Of a stretch of 64,000 bases of DNA, positions 1 through 8,914 are shown piece by piece (position 1 is the first letter of the stretch; every line of letters begins with the position of its first letter). Origin of the DNA: UBA1163 sp049513055 (GTDB lineage: Bacteria; Desulfobacterota; BSN033; UBA1163). Both the position numbers and the translations under genes were made by a program. The DNA lies in the NCBI GenBank assembly GCA_049513055.1, contig JBEKWN010000049.1, positions 1 to 64,000 on the forward strand, in the 5' to 3' direction. Under the pieces are notes generated by a model. The model was given only the letters and a program-made list of their open reading frames with translations, had not been told where the DNA came from and made no database searches.

Positions 1-1
1 T

Positions 2-64
2 TTCACCCAGGTGACGATTGATAGGGACACGGGTCGAATCATTCATCCCAATACTTCTTTATAA
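2..64 (+). CDS. C-terminal end of a protein cut by the window edge
   Basis: The reading frame is open from base 2 and ends with TAA at 62-64. It reads as a plausible protein tail containing TQVTIDRDTGR and ending HPNTSL. A terminator hairpin follows about 50 bases later, which fits the end of a real gene. The fragment is too short to assign to a family. The similarity of its terminator to the one after the next gene hints that the two genes may be related, but this is inference. Confidence 0.35.
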   Translation, partial: FTQVTIDRDTGRIIHPNTSL

Positions 65-114
65 TCACCCTGGGCAGTTTAACTAATAAATCATATTCAA
101 TTTTCAAAGAGCAA

Positions 115-146
115 AGGCAGGGCCAGAGATGGTTCTGCCTTTTTTG
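115..146 (+). terminator. Rho-independent terminator, copy 1
   Basis: AGGCAG and CTGCCT pair, extended by GGCC with GGTT through two G-U pairs, around the loop AGAGAT. A run of T follows at 140-145. It ends the partial gene at the window edge. The same hairpin with the same loop sequence recurs at 2154-2183. Confidence 0.75.
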
Positions 147-439
147 TTTGTTTCCTTCGGCAATCATTAACTCCCAGGTCAACCTGCTATTGCAGATAAG
201 TAGGTGTTATTCGCACCCTCGTTTCTCACCTCTTCCTTCCTGAAGTCTATTTTTGACATTATCTGCTAAAAGGTGTAGATTTTAATTGGTAATCGATGGG
301 AGGTATAAACAACGTTGTCCTCTGTGAACGAGTTATCTGCTAACTTTCGGCGGCTTAAAGAGGCGTAACTGACATGGAAAAACAGACCGAGTTGAGAGGT
401 GCTTAGAACACAATGATGATTGCTCCCCAGAGGTTCCAA
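147..439. other. Intergenic stretch, no gene seen
   Basis: No coding frame of note is present. The stretch holds AGTAGGTGTTATTCGCACC near 200, which resembles the sequence AGTAGGTGTAATTCTC near 2250, so the region downstream of both terminators is partly repeated. A promoter for the next gene must lie here, but no clear pair of -35 and -10 boxes was found. Confidence 0.4.
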
Positions 440-1843
440 ATGAAATTAAAACTGAAACTGCCAATCATGGTAGTGATTTGTCTGATTACGTGCTTATGCA
501 CCACCACCCGAGCCCTGAGCGCCGAAACGGCCGCCAAACCCGATGAAAAATACACCTTCACCACCGACTTCTTTACGCACAATATTCCCAGCTGGACACG
601 AGTCCTCAACGATATGAAGGGCAAGCCCGACCTGACCTATCTCGAGATCGGTGTCTATGAGGGACGCTCCTTTTTCTGGGTGCTGGACAACATACTTACC
701 CATCCCTCCTCCAGGGCCATTGCCATCGATACCTTCGATGGAGACTTTGAAAAGCGTTTTCTCGATAATATGCGCCACTCTGGCTATTCATCGAAGATCG
801 GGATTCTCAAGGGATTTTCACAGCAGAAGCTGAGAGGTCTCAAGCTGAACAGTTTCGATCTGACCTATATCGACGGCGATCATAGGAGCAAGATGGTACT
901 TATGGATATCATTCTCTCATGGGACCTTCTCAAAGATGGCGGCATTCTAATCATTGACGATTATAAGTGGTTCGCAGGTCTTCCGATGGAACAACGACCC
1001 GAATTCGCTGTTGACGTCTTCCAGACCCTTTTCTGGGACGACTTCCAGATCCTTGTCAAAGACTATCAGTTGATCGTTCGAAAGGCCAAGACCTCCTGTA
1101 ATGAGGCCATGGGTTCTATTAAAGTGGGAGAAATACCTCTGGCCTGTTCTCGCCTGGGACCATACATATACTACTGGAAGCCGCAGAAGCTTTATGATGC
1201 TTCGACAAACCGGAAAATCGTCCTCAACGACGGAGAAATATCTCTCATTGAGAACACCTTGATAAGCCGCAAACTTGGTTTCAATTTGGAGGTGGGAAAA
1301 AAGCAAACAGATTTATACAAGAACTTGCTCAATAGGCTGGGACTCCATGAAATCTCGGTGTCTTCGAAAGAAATTGGTATATTACCATCTTTAGCTTCCT
1401 CCCAAAAGGAATTATTTGTCTCAGCCCTAGATGAAACGGGCTCTACTTATGTGGCTCCAAAGGATGGCACTTATCGATTTATGATCATTGGTGGAGCTTA
1501 TGAAATTTGCCCCCCAAAATCTCAACCTGGTCATCCAGAATGTTGGGGGTGGTTAACAAAGTTACTTATCTATAAGAATCGTCCTATAAGTTGGACCGCA
1601 ACTTGTCAGCAGGAATATCCAGGACCTGGTAATTGGGACTTTGAGTTAGGTTCCTGGACTCATTATGATACATATCAGCAAGCTGAAGAAGCTAGTAGGG
1701 ATAAATACATAGATTTGCCCCTCAGTGAAGGGGAATTTTTAACATTTGTTATCTCGGATTGCAAAGAATGTTGCTTTTTGGACAATTCTGGGGGGATGTA
1801 TCTTTCTATTACACTCCTGAAGAATCTGCCACAGTTGAAATAA
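440..1843 (+). CDS. Exported class I methyltransferase-fold protein with C-terminal beta-rich domain
   Basis: The ATG at 440 is preceded by AGAGG at a spacing of 6 and starts a typical signal peptide (MKLKLKLP, hydrophobic core, then TRALSAE). An in-frame ATG at 413 has a poorer site. Residues about 60-230 look like a Methyltransf_24/TylF-like Rossmann domain: YLEIGVYEGRSFF is motif I, AIAIDTFDGDF the acidic loop, DLTYIDGDH and GGILIIDDY follow. Residues about 330-467 form a separate region rich in Trp, Cys, Gly and Pro (ECWGW, CKECCFL), probably a beta-sandwich. The second half is visibly more AT-rich than the first, so a fusion is possible. An exported methyltransferase has no obvious SAM supply, so the fold may serve another purpose. 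The domain call is moderately sure; the function is unknown. Confidence 0.7.
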   Translation: MKLKLKLPIMVVICLITCLCTTTRALSAETAAKPDEKYTFTTDFFTHNIPSWTRVLNDMKGKPDLTYLEIGVYEGRSFFWVLDNILTHPSSRAIAIDTFDGDFEKRFLDNMRHSGYSSKIGILKGFSQQKLRGLKLNSFDLTYIDGDHRSKMVLMDIILSWDLLKDGGILIIDDYKWFAGLPMEQRPEFAVDVFQTLFWDDFQILVKDYQLIVRKAKTSCNEAMGSIKVGEIPLACSRLGPYIYYWKPQKLYDASTNRKIVLNDGEISLIENTLISRKLGFNLEVGKKQTDLYKNLLNRLGLHEISVSSKEIGILPSLASSQKELFVSALDETGSTYVAPKDGTYRFMIIGGAYEICPPKSQPGHPECWGWLTKLLIYKNRPISWTATCQQEYPGPGNWDFELGSWTHYDTYQQAEEASRDKYIDLPLSEGEFLTFVISDCKECCFLDNSGGMYLSITLLKNLPQLK

Positions 1844-2069
1844 CTAAAGCAAGGATGGTTTCCAAGAATGAATTAGGTTGGGAAAAGAGCTTTTTGATAT
1901 CCCGACAGACCCCTTCAATACCTCCTGGCGTTGACGAGTATCCTTACGCCTGCGTGTACTTGGAGGGTTGGAGAGACAAAGAAGAAGGAGTGTCGTTCTG
2001 AGTGGGATGGTCGGAAATAAACGGCTCACATAGTTTATGCTGGTCTTGATTACAAAAGTGTAGAAGGTT

Positions 2070-2095
2070 CACCGTTATTGAATCGGTGGTTTTTT
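2070..2095 (+). terminator. Weak terminator-like hairpin
   Basis: CACCG at 2070-2074 pairs with CGGTG at 2084-2088 around a 9-base loop, followed by six T. The stem is only 5 bp, so this is weak. The stronger terminator 60 bases further on probably does the work. Confidence 0.35.
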
Positions 2096-2153
2096 AAGAA
2101 AACAATACTCAGCTTTCTTTTCGACGGAGGCACTGGCTTGCACTTCCGGAGCA

Positions 2154-2183
2154 GCAGGGTCAGAGATGGCTCTGCCTTTTTTT
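2154..2183 (+). terminator. Rho-independent terminator, copy 2
   Basis: GCAG-GGTC pairs with GGCT-CTGC around the loop AGAGAT, followed by CTTTTTTT. It is the same hairpin as at 115-146; the stem bases differ but pairing is kept through G-U and G-C changes, while the loop is identical. It lies about 310 bases after the methyltransferase-fold gene. The 2184-2390 stretch holds no gene that I can support. Confidence 0.7.
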
Positions 2184-2390
2184 CTTTTAACTTATTCTTG
2201 CTTTCTGTTCGTAATCCTCAACCTTTAAAGTTAGCTCAGACTGAACAGTAGTAGGTGTAATTCTCAAAATCTAAGCTTAATCGAACACGAGTGGTGAGGT
2301 CGAGGTCAGATTATTAGAGAGGTTTCTCGGCAATTTATTTTGGGTCTGATTCTCTTCTTCCAGGCTTTATGGAAACCGAAGTTCATAGGG

Positions 2391-4142
2391 TTACCAGCTT
2401 CCGCCGCCACCTCCTCCGAAGCCGCCCCCAGAAGATCCACCCCCTCCAAAACCACCACCTCCCCCACTGGACCTCGGTGCAGAAAACATGGCAGATCCAA
2501 GGTTTGAAGTAACTGAGTTGAGGGAATGAGTAAAACCATAGGGGCTGAAAGTTCGGAATCCCATCGGAGAAACATACCAATCGGGCGGTTCCTGATAAAT
2601 CCCTTCAAAGGCCTTCGCCCAATTGTCCGCCACATCAAGGGCGATGGCGTAAGGTAAAAATTTAGAGAAAAGGTTTTTATCTCCCATCCTCTCAAGTCTA
2701 TCTTTCTCTGCACGATTCATAAACTCCTGAAAACCCAGAATATCCATGTGGGTGGAAGCCCCCGTTCTTGTTTTTACAGGCATGAACTTTGCGAAGGCGA
2801 GGACTGGAATTCCTGTTAAGATGCCCGCGATAAAGCTTTTTCCTCCCGAGTTGGGTATAAGGAATACGAAAGCAAGGATGGCAAACACCAAAACGACAAT
2901 CCCTGCGGCCACATAGGAATTCCTCACCTTTTCAGGACTGCTGAGAAAATACTTCTTTCTAATCAGCTCTCCATACAGAACCTTTTTTAATATATCTAAA
3001 TTTGTATAAAACTTATTTTTTAAATCAGAAATGAGCGTGCCTGGCAAGGCAGCGGGGAATAAGGCTTTCATAAGCTCGATCTCAAAAGGGTTAAGATTGG
3101 AATCAGGGTTCTTTACCTTTTTAAGATAGTAATCTGTTTTATCAAAAATCATTCCTTCTTTTTTTGTTTCCTCAATCTTGATATATCCCTTGACCGCCAG
3201 GCCAACAATCGTGGAAGTGATATCTCGTGGATCGAGTTTTTCATCGATGAGTGTTCCAACCTCTGCAGGAGTAAGGGGTTGATTATCGAACTTAGGAGGT
3301 TCATACATCACGGCAACGGATTCTCTGACCCTCGGATCCCTTCCTTTTCGATACCAGCGATTGGCCATGTAAAGGAAGGAAAAAATGGGAAGCAAGAATA
3401 TCCAGTTTTCCCTTGGGTTAATGGCCCACAAAAGTTTCTTCCATGAGGATGGAGGAAAGGCAAGCCCTTTATCCCATCCGAAGGCGATGGTTAGACCTTC
3501 GCCCATGTTGAGGTTTCTCTTTGTAAAAAATTTTCCGCTGTTTTCGTAGGTCTCATAGCCGCATTCTTCTCTCGAACCGTAGCTTCCCTCATAGCCTGCG
3601 GCCATTAAATTTTTACTCTTATCCTTTGTGGTCAAAGATACGGTCGTAGAGGCTTCTTGGATCGGGGCCTTCCAGTAATTTCCTGTCACATTCCAGTAAA
3701 GTTCATCATGATCATTGAAAAAGAGGATCACATTTTCGACTTCATAGATAATCACATAAGTCTGATGTCCCTCGATATATCGTTTTGCATCCCCGATTCT
3801 GACATGAATCACCGGACCTGTCTTCCTAACCTGGTATTTCCAGACTTTCCCTGATTCATCCGTCACAGACAAAACCCTTGTGGGTGTCGTGATGACCTTT
3901 CCCAACTCATCTCTGTATTTAAATGGGATTTCCCGATAAATCCCATGCTTCGATCGATGAAACTCCACATCAATCGTCTCTTTGACGATAACGGATGAAT
4001 CTTCATGGATCATAATATCCGAGTGGAAATTGCTAATGGTGAAGTCCTGCGCAAAGGCAGGAGAAGTGAATAGGATGATGATAAGGTTGAGGATGAAAAG
4101 GACAAATATAAATAATCGAAATGGTCTCCTGCAGTTTTTCAT
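2391..4142 (-). CDS. DUF2207 family membrane protein
   Basis: The start is the ATG at 4142, with AGGAGAAGG upstream; the 28 codons in front of it are intergenic repeat that happens to be open. A signal peptide (MKNCRRPF, long hydrophobic core, FAQDF) leads into an extracytoplasmic DUF2207 domain of about 250 residues with the expected HGIYREIPF-like motif. A membrane segment (WIFLLPIFSFLYM) follows, then a cytoplasmic part with two more hydrophobic segments, and a tail of Gly and Ser ending in GGSW. The Gly-rich tail is typical of this family. It lies directly after lemA on the same strand, a common pairing. The biochemical function of the family is not established. Confidence 0.85.
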   Translation of the reverse strand: MKNCRRPFRLFIFVLFILNLIIILFTSPAFAQDFTISNFHSDIMIHEDSSVIVKETIDVEFHRSKHGIYREIPFKYRDELGKVITTPTRVLSVTDESGKVWKYQVRKTGPVIHVRIGDAKRYIEGHQTYVIIYEVENVILFFNDHDELYWNVTGNYWKAPIQEASTTVSLTTKDKSKNLMAAGYEGSYGSREECGYETYENSGKFFTKRNLNMGEGLTIAFGWDKGLAFPPSSWKKLLWAINPRENWIFLLPIFSFLYMANRWYRKGRDPRVRESVAVMYEPPKFDNQPLTPAEVGTLIDEKLDPRDITSTIVGLAVKGYIKIEETKKEGMIFDKTDYYLKKVKNPDSNLNPFEIELMKALFPAALPGTLISDLKNKFYTNLDILKKVLYGELIRKKYFLSSPEKVRNSYVAAGIVVLVFAILAFVFLIPNSGGKSFIAGILTGIPVLAFAKFMPVKTRTGASTHMDILGFQEFMNRAEKDRLERMGDKNLFSKFLPYAIALDVADNWAKAFEGIYQEPPDWYVSPMGFRTFSPYGFTHSLNSVTSNLGSAMFSAPRSSGGGGGFGGGGSSGGGFGGGGGGSW

Positions 4143-4149
4143 CGATTTC

Positions 4150-4222
4150 CTTCTCCTGTATTCTGCATTCTGACATTCCCTGCCTGTGGCAGGCGCATTC
4201 CGAATTCCGCACTCCGCAATCC
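4150..4222. repeat. Word-repeat intergenic hairpin (attcNg words)
   Basis: The gap between lemA and the DUF2207 gene is made of near-repeats of ATTCTG/ATTCCG/ACTCCG and holds a small nested hairpin CCTGCC-tgt-GGCAGG. It is one of about ten such gaps in the window. It is open in the frame of the downstream gene and would give a false N-terminal extension. Confidence 0.6.
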
Positions 4223-4227
4223 GCAAT

Positions 4228-4785
4228 TTACGAAAAGCTCACCTTCACAGGTTTTCTCTCCACCTCAGGTGTTTCGAGCTGGAATAACTCTGCTTGCTTA
4301 AAATTGAACTGAGAGGCGATAAGATTTGAAGGAAATGATTCGATCAGAACGTTATAGTCTCGCACCACGGCATTATAGTACCTTCTTGCATATTCAATAT
4401 TATTTTCCAGTTCCTGCAGCTGGGATTGTAGCTGCATGAAATTGGCATTGGCTTTTAATTCAGGATAGGCCTCTGCCACGGCAAATAGGCTTTTCAGGGT
4501 ATCTCTAAACACATTCTCAGCCTTAGCCATTTCCGCAGGAGAGGTTGCCTTCATCGCCATGGACCTCGCCTCTGTCACCTTTTCGAAGACACCCCTTTCA
4601 TGAGAGGCATAACCTTTTACCGTTTCGACCAGATTAGGAACGAGGTCGTATCGCTTTTTACACTGGACATCAATATCCGACCATGAGGACTTCACCGTGT
4701 TCCTGAGCCGGACGAGCTTGTTATAGATGGCGATCACACCAATGACAAGGATGGCAATGATGATGAGAATAATGAGTAAAGTCAT
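4228..4785 (-). CDS. lemA: LemA family protein
   Basis: This 185-residue protein has one N-terminal membrane segment (LLIILIIIAILVIGVIAIY) followed by the family signature: YNKLVRLRNTVKSSWSDIDVQ, KRYDLVPNLVETVKGYA and YNAVVRDYNVLIESFPSN. The length is normal for LemA. The start at 4785 follows a GGAGGAAGAAG site. It is first in a two-gene unit with the DUF2207 protein. LemA proteins are thought to be membrane-anchored helical bundles with the bulk outside the cytoplasm; no enzymatic role is known. Confidence 0.92.
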   Translation of the reverse strand: MTLLIILIIIAILVIGVIAIYNKLVRLRNTVKSSWSDIDVQCKKRYDLVPNLVETVKGYASHERGVFEKVTEARSMAMKATSPAEMAKAENVFRDTLKSLFAVAEAYPELKANANFMQLQSQLQELENNIEYARRYYNAVVRDYNVLIESFPSNLIASQFNFKQAELFQLETPEVERKPVKVSFS

Positions 4786-5012
4786 CTTCTTCTTCCTCCT
4801 CTCCTTAAATAATGCTGTAGATTACAGAATTTAAGGAATTTTTACAAGGATTCTTTCATCGAGGGCTTAGGGTCAAAGGAAATTTTTAGGTTAGAAAAAT
4901 TTAATCTTAATTTAATCTCCTTTTAATCTTACCTCTTTAATATTTATTCCTATCGGCAAGGACTAGGGGGGTCTTGTCCCAAAAAATAACAACCTTTCGG
5001 CAAGTTGCTGAT

Positions 5013-6758
5013 ATGAAAAAAAATCTGACCCTTTTTGTCCTAATAGTCCTCGTCTTGCTGTTGATCATTCCCCTCGCTCTATACCTCCACACCAGAAGCA
5101 AAAAAGAGGTCCTTTCGCAGTTCAACGACCATCACCTCGTCGTGGCACAACAGATTACCAGAGAAATCGAAACTCATCTCCGCACCTATTCTTCATGCCT
5201 TCGAATTCTTGCTTCTTTGGCTCCCTTCCAGTATCACGATAGGAAGAGCATGCAAGCGATCGTCGAAAAAAACTTCGACCATCTCAGGGAAATGCATATC
5301 AAGAGGGTTTCTGTATATGGGGAAAAAGGGAGAATCATTTACTCTACCGCGGAGACAGTTGGGTTGGAGGACGCCAGTTCTGAATGGTTTGAATGGGCCA
5401 GGAAAAAGGAGAACAGAGGAAAAGTCCTCGTCTCCTCCTCCGCTCAAATAAGAGATGGAAACTCCGGGCTGAGGATCTCGGTTCCCCCAGAGGGCCACAA
5501 GCCAATTCGTTATGTCCAGATCCTCCTCGTCATGCCTCTCTATCAGGAGGCGGTGGATATCAGATACCCTATGCCTAACAAGAAATTCGCTGGCTTCCTT
5601 TTGATGAGCGTTGACCTGGATGAATGGCTCGGCAAGGATCTCCTCCGGGTCAGCCCAAAGATGAAACCTTATGAAGTATGGCTGATGGACAGGGAGGGAA
5701 CCCTTCTGTTCCAATCCGAGCATCCGGAGATGCGATTAAGAGGAATTAGCCATAGGGATGAAATGTGCAATCCATGTCATAGGACCTTCGATTATGCAAA
5801 GAAAATGATCGACGAGGGACAGGGAACAGCCGAATATCAACTTTTAGGGCACCCGAAGAAGCTTGCCGTCTTTGCCCCGATGAAGTTTGAGAACACTTCG
5901 TGGATCGTCGTCGTAAACGCTCCTTATGAAAAGGTGATGGCATTCGCATCAAGAAGTCTTTATACCACCCTATGGCTGTTGGGGATCGTCATCTTTGCAG
6001 TGGGCGGTGCGTTAATTCTCATCTACCGGGACTACCGATTAAAAGTCATCTTATTGCATCGGGCTCTTCAACTTGAAGAAACCAATAAGGACCTGGAAGC
6101 TTTCGGCTACTCGGTTTCTCATGATCTTCGTAATCCTCTTATTGCGATTAGCGGCTTCTCTCGTCTGCTGTTAGAGAAATATTCTTCTTCCCTTGATTCA
6201 AAGGGGCAGGCCTATCTGAAAATGATTGGAACGAAGACACAAAATATGTGGCAATTGATTCAAGACCTTCTCGCATTCTCCCGTTTGGGATATCAGGGGA
6301 TGAAGACTTCTGACATCAACATAGAAGAGTTTGCGAGGACGGTATTCGATGAATTGAAAAGCATATCACCGGAGCGAAAACTCCGATTGGAAATCAAGAA
6401 CCTCCCTCCGGCCCATGGGGACCCGGCCATGATTCGGCAAGTCTTGACGAACCTGCTCTCAAATGCCATCAAATTCACACGACCCCGGGAGATCGGTGTG
6501 ATTGAGATAGGGAGTGGGACCAGAGAAGATCAACCCATCTATTATGTAAAGGATAATGGAATCGGATTTGATATGAAATTTCAAGATAAATTGTTCGGAG
6601 TTTTTAAACGGGTGCATGGGGATGAGGAATTTGATGGAACGGGTGTTGGCCTTGCCATGGTTCAGCGCATCATTCACCGGCACGGTGGAAAGGTATGGGC
6701 GGAAGGAGAGATCAACCGGGGGGCAACCTTCTATTTCACCCTCCCCTCCCCGAAGTAA
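5013..6758 (+). CDS. Sensor histidine kinase with periplasmic CxxCH motif
   Basis: The protein (581 residues from this ATG) has a membrane segment at the N terminus, a periplasmic Cache-like sensor of about 280 residues, a second membrane segment (TLWLLGIVIFAVGGALILIY), then a HisKA domain with the phosphoacceptor His in SVSHDLRNPL (about residue 370) and a HATPase_c domain with NLLSNAIKF, DNGIGF and GTGVGLAMV. The sensor carries CNPCH at about residues 252-256, the pattern that binds c-type haem. A TTG at 4974 preceded by AGGGGGG would add 13 residues and is the alternative start. No response regulator gene lies next to it, so its partner is elsewhere. Ligand and target genes are unknown. 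Confidence 0.88.
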   Translation: MKKNLTLFVLIVLVLLLIIPLALYLHTRSKKEVLSQFNDHHLVVAQQITREIETHLRTYSSCLRILASLAPFQYHDRKSMQAIVEKNFDHLREMHIKRVSVYGEKGRIIYSTAETVGLEDASSEWFEWARKKENRGKVLVSSSAQIRDGNSGLRISVPPEGHKPIRYVQILLVMPLYQEAVDIRYPMPNKKFAGFLLMSVDLDEWLGKDLLRVSPKMKPYEVWLMDREGTLLFQSEHPEMRLRGISHRDEMCNPCHRTFDYAKKMIDEGQGTAEYQLLGHPKKLAVFAPMKFENTSWIVVVNAPYEKVMAFASRSLYTTLWLLGIVIFAVGGALILIYRDYRLKVILLHRALQLEETNKDLEAFGYSVSHDLRNPLIAISGFSRLLLEKYSSSLDSKGQAYLKMIGTKTQNMWQLIQDLLAFSRLGYQGMKTSDINIEEFARTVFDELKSISPERKLRLEIKNLPPAHGDPAMIRQVLTNLLSNAIKFTRPREIGVIEIGSGTREDQPIYYVKDNGIGFDMKFQDKLFGVFKRVHGDEEFDGTGVGLAMVQRIIHRHGGKVWAEGEINRGATFYFTLPSPK

Positions 6759-7062
6759 AGGATCGGAAAATTCATGTCGATTGGGACGGCAAGATTGTCG
6801 AAAGTTATTAATTTACTGTAATTTAAAAAGAAATTTCTCCCACCCCTGAAGATTCTCGACAAAACTTTCCTGTTTTAAACCTATTTATTTTTAGCGAAAT
6901 TTCCAAAGACAATGAGGATTTTATTATCTTTTGATGTCAAATGGTGTCAAATTTTTTAATCCACAAAAATTCAAACCTTTTGAAATTTCTAAACAAATCA
7001 AGCCTTCCCATCTTTACCCTCGTTAGAGCCGAGAAAAATCTTTTTTTATCTTCTTAAATAGC
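6759..7062. other. AT-rich intergenic stretch
   Basis: No gene is seen. Around 6935-6955 a direct repeat TGTCAAAT-gg-TGTCAAAT lies about 110-130 bases upstream of the sigma-54 promoter, a distance at which activator sites for this promoter class usually lie. Whether it is such a site is inference. Confidence 0.35.
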
Positions 7063-7078
7063 TGGCACAGCACTTGCT
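7063..7078 (+). promoter_or_regulatory. Sigma-54 (RpoN) promoter
   Basis: TGGCAC at 7063-7068, five bases, then TTGCT at 7074-7078 is an exact match to the -24/-12 consensus TGGCAC-N5-TTGCW. Transcription would begin near 7090 and run into the small secreted protein at 7195. This class of promoter needs an enhancer-binding activator, which is not encoded in the window. Confidence 0.85.
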
Positions 7079-7194
7079 CTTCATAGCCCAAAAGATATGA
7101 ATGAAAAGAGGTGAAAATAGTTTAAAGTAATATTTTTAAAATTTTGTTAATTCATCCAGTACTTGAAGGTCTAAAAGAAAGGGGGATAAGTAAA

Positions 7195-7506
7195 ATGAAA
7201 AAAATATTTTTAGGAATTTTGGTTGGAACTCTTGTTCTTGGAACAGTAGCCACTGCGATGGCTGGCCCTTTTACACGAAGAGAAGCGAGACAACAGGCCC
7301 GTATTTATCAAGGTGTTGATAGTGGTCAAGTTACAACGAGGGAATATCAACGCCTTGAGCGAGAGCAAGGAAGAATTGAGGCGAATCGGCAACAAGCCTG
7401 GTCTGATGGAGTACTTACTCCTGGAGAAGCATGCCGTCTGACAAGAGAACAGAATCGTGCCAGTCGTGACATCTGGCGAGCAAAGCACAATGACTTCCAT
7501 TATTAA
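7195..7506 (+). CDS. Small secreted protein with two EF-hand-like repeats
   Basis: The ATG at 7195 follows GGGGGAT and starts a clear signal peptide (MKKIFLGILVGTLVLG, cut after ATAMA). The mature part of about 80 residues is rich in Arg, Gln and Glu and contains two similar units, RIYQGVDSGQVTTREYQRLE and AWSDGVLTPGEACRLTREQ. Each has an acidic D-x-G-x-[VL]-T-x-x-E stretch that recalls a short EF-hand loop. It is the only gene behind the sigma-54 promoter. No enzymatic motif is visible. A stress- or metal-related envelope role is possible but unproven. Confidence 0.8.
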   Translation: MKKIFLGILVGTLVLGTVATAMAGPFTRREARQQARIYQGVDSGQVTTREYQRLEREQGRIEANRQQAWSDGVLTPGEACRLTREQNRASRDIWRAKHNDFHY

Positions 7507-7594
7507 TATAAATTTCTCAAAAGGGCGGGGAGGAATCTGCCCCTTACCAAGTCCCTTCTCCTTTTTTTCCTCCTCGCCCCTCCTCTTATTCTTA

Positions 7595-8914
7595 CTAAAG
7601 GCGATTGGGGGAATTTAATTTAAAATACCGCTCTGCTTTTTTGACGGCGGGCCAGAGGCCGAGGTTCATCGGCCCAAAAATGATCAGACTTCTTCTGATA
7701 TGAAAGGGATTGAAGATTCTTTTCAACATGGAGGGAATAGAATAGAAAGATCGATTTACCTTCCAGAATCCTTCCTGAAGTTCTTCGACCGTCATTCGTT
7801 TGGGTTGAAAGACCACTGTAGCCATATCGTATTTCGACCAATCCTCTGTCAGAAGCCTTCCCTCCTGTTTTAACCTCTGATAGATTCGAGTCCCTGGAAA
7901 AGGGGTGAGAAGGGGAAGGAAAGCCCCTTCAATTCGGTTTCGTTCAGCAAATGCCAAAAACTCATCAAAGACCGATGGGTCATCGAAGTCATAACCAAAG
8001 ACAAAGGAGGCATAGACTCCAATACCAGCGTCATGAAGTCTTTGAATCCCTCTCTCATAGGCTTCAATTCGGTTGATTCGCTTTCCCATGAGATTGATGT
8101 TCTCCTCACGGAGGCTCTCAAATCCGATGAAGAGTCCATGGCATCCTGCTTTGGCCATCAGGGAAACCATTTCCTCGTCCTCGGCAATATGGATCGGTCC
8201 TTGACTCACCCAGCGCAACCGATAATGGGAGAGCATGGTGAGGAGTTCTCTGGCATGAGAAAGGTTTCCAACAAGATTATCATCCACAAAGAAGATGTAG
8301 GCCTTTGACCGTTCCAGGGATTGAATCTCTTTTTCAACTTCGGAGACCGGTCTCATCCGATAGGACCTTCCATAAAGAGCGGTCACCGAACAGAACTCAC
8401 AGTCATAAGGGCAACCCCTTGTAGTCTGAATCAGATTGTGAAAGAGGTACCCCTTCGGAGGGAAAAGATCCCTTCTCGGAATGGGAAGACGGCTAAGATC
8501 TGTTCTCTCCTTCTGACGATAAAAAGGCTTCATCGTTCCTTTTTCAGCATCTTCCAACATCTCAACCCAAACCTCATCTGCTTCACCAATGGCCACACTA
8601 TCGGAATGGGCTTTCGCCTCTTCAGGAAGCCAGGAAGCATGAATACCTCCTATCACCACCTTCTTCCCTCTCCTTCGAAATTCGTCTGCGATCCCATATC
8701 CCCTCGGAGCTAATGGGGTGATGGCGGTGATGGCGACCAGATCAACATCCTGATTGAAGTCGATCTCAGCGAGGCTTTCATCAACGATGTGGAGTTGATG
8801 GTGCGAAGGGGTGAGCCCTGCGAGAAGGGAAGTTGAAAGCAGGGGGAATTTAAATGCGATCACATCCCAGAAGCTGTCCTTTGGCCACCTCGGGATGATA
8901 AAAGTGATCTTCAT
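7595..8914 (-). CDS. B12-binding-domain radical SAM protein
   Basis: Residues 1-130 form a cobalamin-binding-like Rossmann domain (MKITFIIPRW, GGIHASWLPEEA), and the radical SAM cluster motif CPYDCEFC (CxxxCxxC) lies at about residue 165. The remainder is a TIM-barrel half with FFVDDN, GFESL and TPFPGT, typical of the Elp3/MiaB/NifB-type class with a B12 domain. The gene overlaps the end of the lipoprotein gene by four bases, so it is the last member of a three-gene unit after a CrtI-like oxidoreductase. Related enzymes methylate, cyclise or rearrange lipids and natural products; the substrate here cannot be read from sequence. Confidence 0.88.
   Translation of the reverse strand: MKITFIIPRWPKDSFWDVIAFKFPLLSTSLLAGLTPSHHQLHIVDESLAEIDFNQDVDLVAITAITPLAPRGYGIADEFRRRGKKVVIGGIHASWLPEEAKAHSDSVAIGEADEVWVEMLEDAEKGTMKPFYRQKERTDLSRLPIPRRDLFPPKGYLFHNLIQTTRGCPYDCEFCSVTALYGRSYRMRPVSEVEKEIQSLERSKAYIFFVDDNLVGNLSHARELLTMLSHYRLRWVSQGPIHIAEDEEMVSLMAKAGCHGLFIGFESLREENINLMGKRINRIEAYERGIQRLHDAGIGVYASFVFGYDFDDPSVFDEFLAFAERNRIEGAFLPLLTPFPGTRIYQRLKQEGRLLTEDWSKYDMATVVFQPKRMTVEELQEGFWKVNRSFYSIPSMLKRIFNPFHIRRSLIIFGPMNLGLWPAVKKAERYFKLNSPNRL

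Noticed and set aside
1759..2001. An 80-residue plus-strand frame after the exported methyltransferase-like gene
   Set aside because: It overlaps the end of that gene in another frame with no ribosome site. I considered a frameshifted C terminus but saw no domain continuity.
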